Source of the DNA: Phycisphaerales bacterium
GTDB lineage: Bacteria; Planctomycetota; Phycisphaerae; Phycisphaerales; UBA1924
Assembly (NCBI GenBank): GCA_003511945.1
Contig: DOJA01000192.1
Span: 1-8,426, forward strand
DNA length: 8,426 bases
Direction of reading: 5' to 3'
Part shown: positions 5,522-8,426 of the stretch, piece by piece
How positions within the stretch are numbered: the stretch's first letter is position 1
Layout of the letters: every line of letters starts with the position of its first letter
Translations under genes and position numbers: made by a program
Notes under the pieces: model-generated
Told to the model about the DNA's origin: nothing
Seen by the model: the letters and a program-made list of their open reading frames with translations, nothing else
Databases searched by the model: none

Positions 5522-6796
5522 ATGCGCTCTGCTCCCCGTGCCGCCCTCAGCGCGGCGTGCATCTCGGCCGCCCTGCTCTCCGGAACGACCGCCAGCGCCC
5601 AACTCCTCAACGCGGGCTTTGAGACCGCCGGGACCGGCACCGTCTTCGCCAACTGGATCGACTTCAACAATGCCATCGGCAACATCTCGCGGGCCGCGGA
5701 GGCCGTCCGCACCGGCGCCTTCTCCGCCAAGATGTTCGGGACCTTCGCCGGCGACTTCAATGTCAGCGGCTTCTTCCAGGACCTCCCCACCACCGTCGAT
5801 CAGGTCTGGGACGCCCAGGCGTACTTCCAGCACCTCTCGACCGACGCGATCGGCGTCGGCAACCGCGTCGCGATGAATGTCGAGTTCCGCGCCTCCAACG
5901 GCGACCTCCTCGAGTTCTGGACCGTCGACGCCCTCACCTCGACCTCGCCCACCAACCAGTGGATCCAGCAGGCCTTCGCCGCCACCGCCCCGGACGACGC
6001 GGTCATCGCTCGGATGACGCTCCTGTTCATCCAACCCGACATCGAGGCCGGCGCCGGCCACATCGACGATGTATCGCTCTCCAGCAGTGGCTCCTCGACC
6101 CTGCTCATCAACCCCGGCTTCGAGGACTTCGGCGGCTTCGGATCCGCCTCCGCCTGTCGCGGCTGGTCCCAGGTGCCCAGGTTCGCCTCCAACATCTTCC
6201 AGAACTCCGACATGCCCCGGACCGGAACCTTCGCCGGATTCCTGTTCGGCCAGTTCACCGGATCCCCCAACTTCAGCTTCTTCTCCCAGACCTTCCCCGC
6301 CTCCGCGGGCCAGACCGTCGACGCCTCCGTCTGGGCGCTCCACAAGAGCACGGACGCCATCGCGGCCGGGAACTTCGGGTTCATCAACCTGGAGTTCCTC
6401 GACGCCAGCGGCGCCATCATCGGCGACATCCTCACCAACCCGGGCATCAACTCGATGAGCCCCACCAATGTCTACGCGGAACTCCCCGTCTCCGGCGCCG
6501 CGCCCGCGAACACCGCCCGCGTCCGCGTCGTGATCGGCTACTTCCAGGCCGCCCTGGGCGGCGGCGGAGTCCACTTCGACGATGTGAGCGTCGCGATCTC
6601 CTCCGCCCCCGAGCCCTGCCCCGGCGACGCCGACGGCAACGGAGTCGTGGACTTCGACGACATCACCTCGGTCCTCTCCAACTGGCTCGTCGACTACACC
6701 CCCGGCACAGGCCCCGGTGACGCCGACGCCAGCGGGATCGTGGACTTCGACGACATCACCTCCATCCTCTCCAACTGGCTCGATGCCTGCCCCTGA
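5522..6796 (+). CDS. Secreted protein with two CBM4/9-like modules and a dockerin-like tail
   Basis: A 424-residue exported, non-catalytic-looking protein. Residues 1-27 are a signal peptide (ISAALLSGTTASA). Two related beta-sandwich modules follow, at about 28-187 (opening LLNAGFE, closing HIDDVSL) and 193-360 (opening LLINPGFE, closing HFDDVSV). Their shared opening and closing motifs are typical of CBM4/9-like galactose-binding folds. The tail (366-424) has two dockerin-like calcium-binding repeats, each with the D-x-D-x-x-G-x-V-D-x-D-D pattern, and ends in DACP. ATG at 5522 has GGAGG 7 nt upstream and puts the signal peptide at the terminus. No catalytic motif is visible, so binding of a polysaccharide or cell-surface role is inferred. 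It lies 137 nt before the GH16 gene, on the same strand, and has an operator-like site upstream. Confidence 0.85.
   Translation: MRSAPRAALSAACISAALLSGTTASAQLLNAGFETAGTGTVFANWIDFNNAIGNISRAAEAVRTGAFSAKMFGTFAGDFNVSGFFQDLPTTVDQVWDAQAYFQHLSTDAIGVGNRVAMNVEFRASNGDLLEFWTVDALTSTSPTNQWIQQAFAATAPDDAVIARMTLLFIQPDIEAGAGHIDDVSLSSSGSSTLLINPGFEDFGGFGSASACRGWSQVPRFASNIFQNSDMPRTGTFAGFLFGQFTGSPNFSFFSQTFPASAGQTVDASVWALHKSTDAIAAGNFGFINLEFLDASGAIIGDILTNPGINSMSPTNVYAELPVSGAAPANTARVRVVIGYFQAALGGGGVHFDDVSVAISSAPEPCPGDADGNGVVDFDDITSVLSNWLVDYTPGTGPGDADASGIVDFDDITSILSNWLDACP
6623..6781 (+). repeat. Tandem dockerin-like EF-hand repeat (two 66-nt units)
   Basis: Units at 6623-6688 and 6716-6781, start-to-start 93 nt, are identical at 59 of 66 bases and encode 22-residue repeats identical at 18 residues (GDAD..G.VDFDDITS.LSNWL). 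Each has the Asp-rich loop of a type I dockerin calcium site. The high DNA identity suggests recent duplication or gene conversion. Confidence 0.85.
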
Positions 6797-6897
6797 CCCC
6801 GGCCGGCGCGGCCCCTCGGACCTCGCCTTGGTCCTAGCATCCGCGCCATAGACCCCCGGGGGGCAGGCCCATTCGACGACCACGGATCGACCCCACG

Positions 6898-6936
6898 CAC
6901 GACGCCCCGGGCGCCCTCCTCGCCCGGGGCGTCGTG
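6898..6936 (+). other. Perfect 16-bp GC hairpin overlapping the GH16 start
   Basis: CACGACGCCCCGGGCG (6898-6913) pairs fully with CGCCCGGGGCGTCGTG (6921-6936) around a 7-nt loop, CCCTCCT. It lies 101 nt past the dockerin gene stop, so it could be that gene's terminator, but no T-tract follows. Its right arm ends in the GTG codon taken as the GH16 start (6934-6936), so in mRNA the start would be base-paired. A translational or attenuator role is possible. Confidence 0.7.
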
Positions 6937-8379
6937 TTGGGCGTTCTGCTGACCGCCGCCGCCCACGCCGGCACCCCATGGGAGCTCGTCTGGGCCGACG
7001 AGTTCGACGGCACGACGCTCGACGCCTCCCGCTGGACCGCCCAGACCGGCACCGGCACCCTGTTCGGCCTGCCCGCCGGCTGGGGCAACAACGAGCTCCA
7101 GTACTACACCAACCGCTCACAGAACCTCTCGGTTTCCGACGGCGCTCTCCACATTGTGGCCCGAGCCGAGGCCTTCGCCGGCTCCAACTACACCTCGGCG
7201 CGCATCCGAACCGCCGGCAAGTTCGAGGTGCTCTACGGCCGCATCGAGGCCCGCATCACCATCCCCTCCGGCACCGGGATCTGGCCCGCCTTCTGGATGC
7301 TCCCCACCGCCAGCCCCTACGGCTCATGGGCCGCCAGCGGCGAGATCGACATCATGGAGTCGACCAACGCCGCCGACCGAATCTACGCCACCATCCACCA
7401 CGGCGCGCCCTGGCCCAACAACGCCAGCAACGGCAACTCCTACGCCCCCGGCGTGGACTTCGGCGCCTCACCCTTTGTCTACGCCGTCGAGTGGGAGCCG
7501 GACACGCTCCGCTGGTATGTGAACGACCAGCTCATCCACACCGTCACCAGCGCGACCTGGTTCAGCACCGCCGCCCCCTCCAACCCGCGTGCGCCCTTCG
7601 ATGTCCAGTTCCATCTGCTCCTCAATGTCGCCGTCGGCGGGAACTTCCCCGGCCCTCCGAACGGCGCCGTCGGATTTCCGATGGAAATGACCGTCGATTA
7701 TGTCCGCGTCTACCAGCGCCAGCAGCTCCCCTTCGACAGCGCCCCTTCCCCCATCCCGGGGCGCATCGAAGCCGAGGACTACGACCAGGGCGGCCCCGGA
7801 GTGGCCTACCTCGACACCGACTCCTCGAACAACGGCGCGCAGTACCGCCCCACCGAGGCGGTCGACATCGAGGCCTCCTCCGAGGGCGGCTTCAACATCG
7901 GGTGGATCCGTCAGGGCGAGTGGACCGAGTACTCCGCCCAGGTCGCCGCCGCCGGCCACTACCGCGCCGACTGCCGCGTCGCCTCCCAAACCAACGGCGG
8001 CTCCTTCCGCCTCGAGTTCAACGCCGTCAACAGGACCGGCACCCTCCTCGCCCCCGTGACCGGCGGCTGGCAGCAGTGGACCACCGTCTCTGCTCCGCTG
8101 GTCCTTCCCGCCGGCCCCACCACCGTTCGATTCGTCAACGAGTCCGGCCCGACCGGCGAGTTCAATCTCAACTGGATCGACCTCGCCCTGCTGGCGCGGG
8201 CCGGGGATGTCAACGCCGATCAGAGCATCGACATCGACGACCTGTACGACTTCGAACGCGCGACCGGCCAGTTCCCGGATGTGGATCTGGACGGCATCCC
8301 CGGCACCGCCGCCGACGAGGCCGCCCTCCGCGCCACCCTCCGCCAGCCGGAACTCCAGGCCCCCCGCGCGGCCCCCTGA
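6934..8379 (+). CDS. Secreted GH16 laminarinase-type endo-beta-glucanase with CBM6 and dockerin-like tail
   Basis: A modular extracellular enzyme, at most 481 residues from GTG at 6934. Hydrophobic VLLTAAAHA (4-12) ends a signal peptide whose basic n-region is missing. The GH16 domain (about 16-262) starts WELVWADEFDG and carries the catalytic GEIDIMES: E137 nucleophile, D139, and E142 acid/base. TIHHGAPWPNN (153-163) is typical of beta-1,3-glucanases. A CBM6 follows at about 274-419 (RIEAEDYDQGG, GWIRQGEWTEYS, FNLNWIDL). Residues 424-471 (GDVNADQSIDIDDL, DVDLDGIPGT) are a degenerate dockerin-like pair. Likely role: endo-hydrolysis of laminarin-like 1,3- or mixed-linked beta-glucan outside the cell. 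The start is doubtful. The frame is open back to 6838 but has no ATG, GTG or TTG before 6934 and no ribosome-binding site, and the GTG lies in a hairpin. A sequence error or non-standard start is possible. Confidence 0.88.
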   Translation: MLGVLLTAAAHAGTPWELVWADEFDGTTLDASRWTAQTGTGTLFGLPAGWGNNELQYYTNRSQNLSVSDGALHIVARAEAFAGSNYTSARIRTAGKFEVLYGRIEARITIPSGTGIWPAFWMLPTASPYGSWAASGEIDIMESTNAADRIYATIHHGAPWPNNASNGNSYAPGVDFGASPFVYAVEWEPDTLRWYVNDQLIHTVTSATWFSTAAPSNPRAPFDVQFHLLLNVAVGGNFPGPPNGAVGFPMEMTVDYVRVYQRQQLPFDSAPSPIPGRIEAEDYDQGGPGVAYLDTDSSNNGAQYRPTEAVDIEASSEGGFNIGWIRQGEWTEYSAQVAAAGHYRADCRVASQTNGGSFRLEFNAVNRTGTLLAPVTGGWQQWTTVSAPLVLPAGPTTVRFVNESGPTGEFNLNWIDLALLARAGDVNADQSIDIDDLYDFERATGQFPDVDLDGIPGTAADEAALRATLRQPELQAPRAAP

Positions 8380-8426
8380 GCGCGCTTGACAGCCGGACCA
8401 CTCCCCTCCCCGGTGGGACGGGCGGC

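Noticed and set aside
5348..7120. 590-codon open frame on the minus strand across the two plus-strand genes
   Set aside because: The product is low-complexity G/E/V/D with no domain, and it spans an intergenic gap and two clear genes. Stop codons are simply scarce on this strand because of codon third-position GC.
8386..8391. TTGACA, a perfect -35 box after the GH16 gene
   Set aside because: No -10-like hexamer follows at 16-18 bp before the window ends, so a promoter cannot be supported.
1..8426. CRISPR arrays, tRNA/rRNA genes, insertion sequences or att sites
   Set aside because: I looked for short spaced repeats, cloverleaf-like segments, transposase motifs and terminal inverted repeats, and saw none beyond those listed.

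Overview
The window looks like high-GC chromosomal DNA from a planctomycete, most likely of the Phycisphaerae. Three features suggest this: a PTPG-type PEP-CTERM sorting tail, a pseudopilin-like protein with a C-terminal H...DG motif, and secreted proteins ending in dockerin-like EF-hand repeats (GDADGNGVVDFDDITSVLSNWL type). The assignment is inference, because there is no rRNA or marker gene here.

Layout. The left 5.1 kb is read on the minus strand. From right to left it holds a GH50-like secreted glycoside hydrolase (3186-5126), a pseudopilin-like gene 2 nt downstream of it (2203-3183), a PEP-CTERM surface protein with a CBM4/9-like fold (1360-2013), a LacI-family repressor (243-1262), and the first 43 codons of a membrane protein that runs off the left edge (1-130). 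A 395-nt divergent intergenic region (5127-5521) separates this block from two plus-strand genes. These are a secreted protein with two CBM4/9-like modules and a dockerin-like tail (5522-6796), and a secreted GH16 laminarinase-type enzyme with a CBM6 and its own dockerin-like tail (6934-8379).

How the genes fit together. The locus reads as a small regulated carbohydrate-degradation cluster. It has two secreted glycoside hydrolases, several carbohydrate-binding-like proteins, two kinds of surface-retention signal, a pseudopilin coupled to one hydrolase, and a local LacI regulator. No transporter, TonB receptor or SusD is visible. A near-palindromic motif of the TGAAACA(N)GTT(T)AC type lies just upstream of lacI, the PEP-CTERM gene and the dockerin gene, and a looser variant precedes the hydrolase operon. 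This suggests one LacI regulon with autoregulation. The two most unusual points are the shortened hinge of the LacI protein, which lacks the usual leucine lever, and a perfect 16-bp hairpin that swallows the only credible start codon of the GH16 gene.
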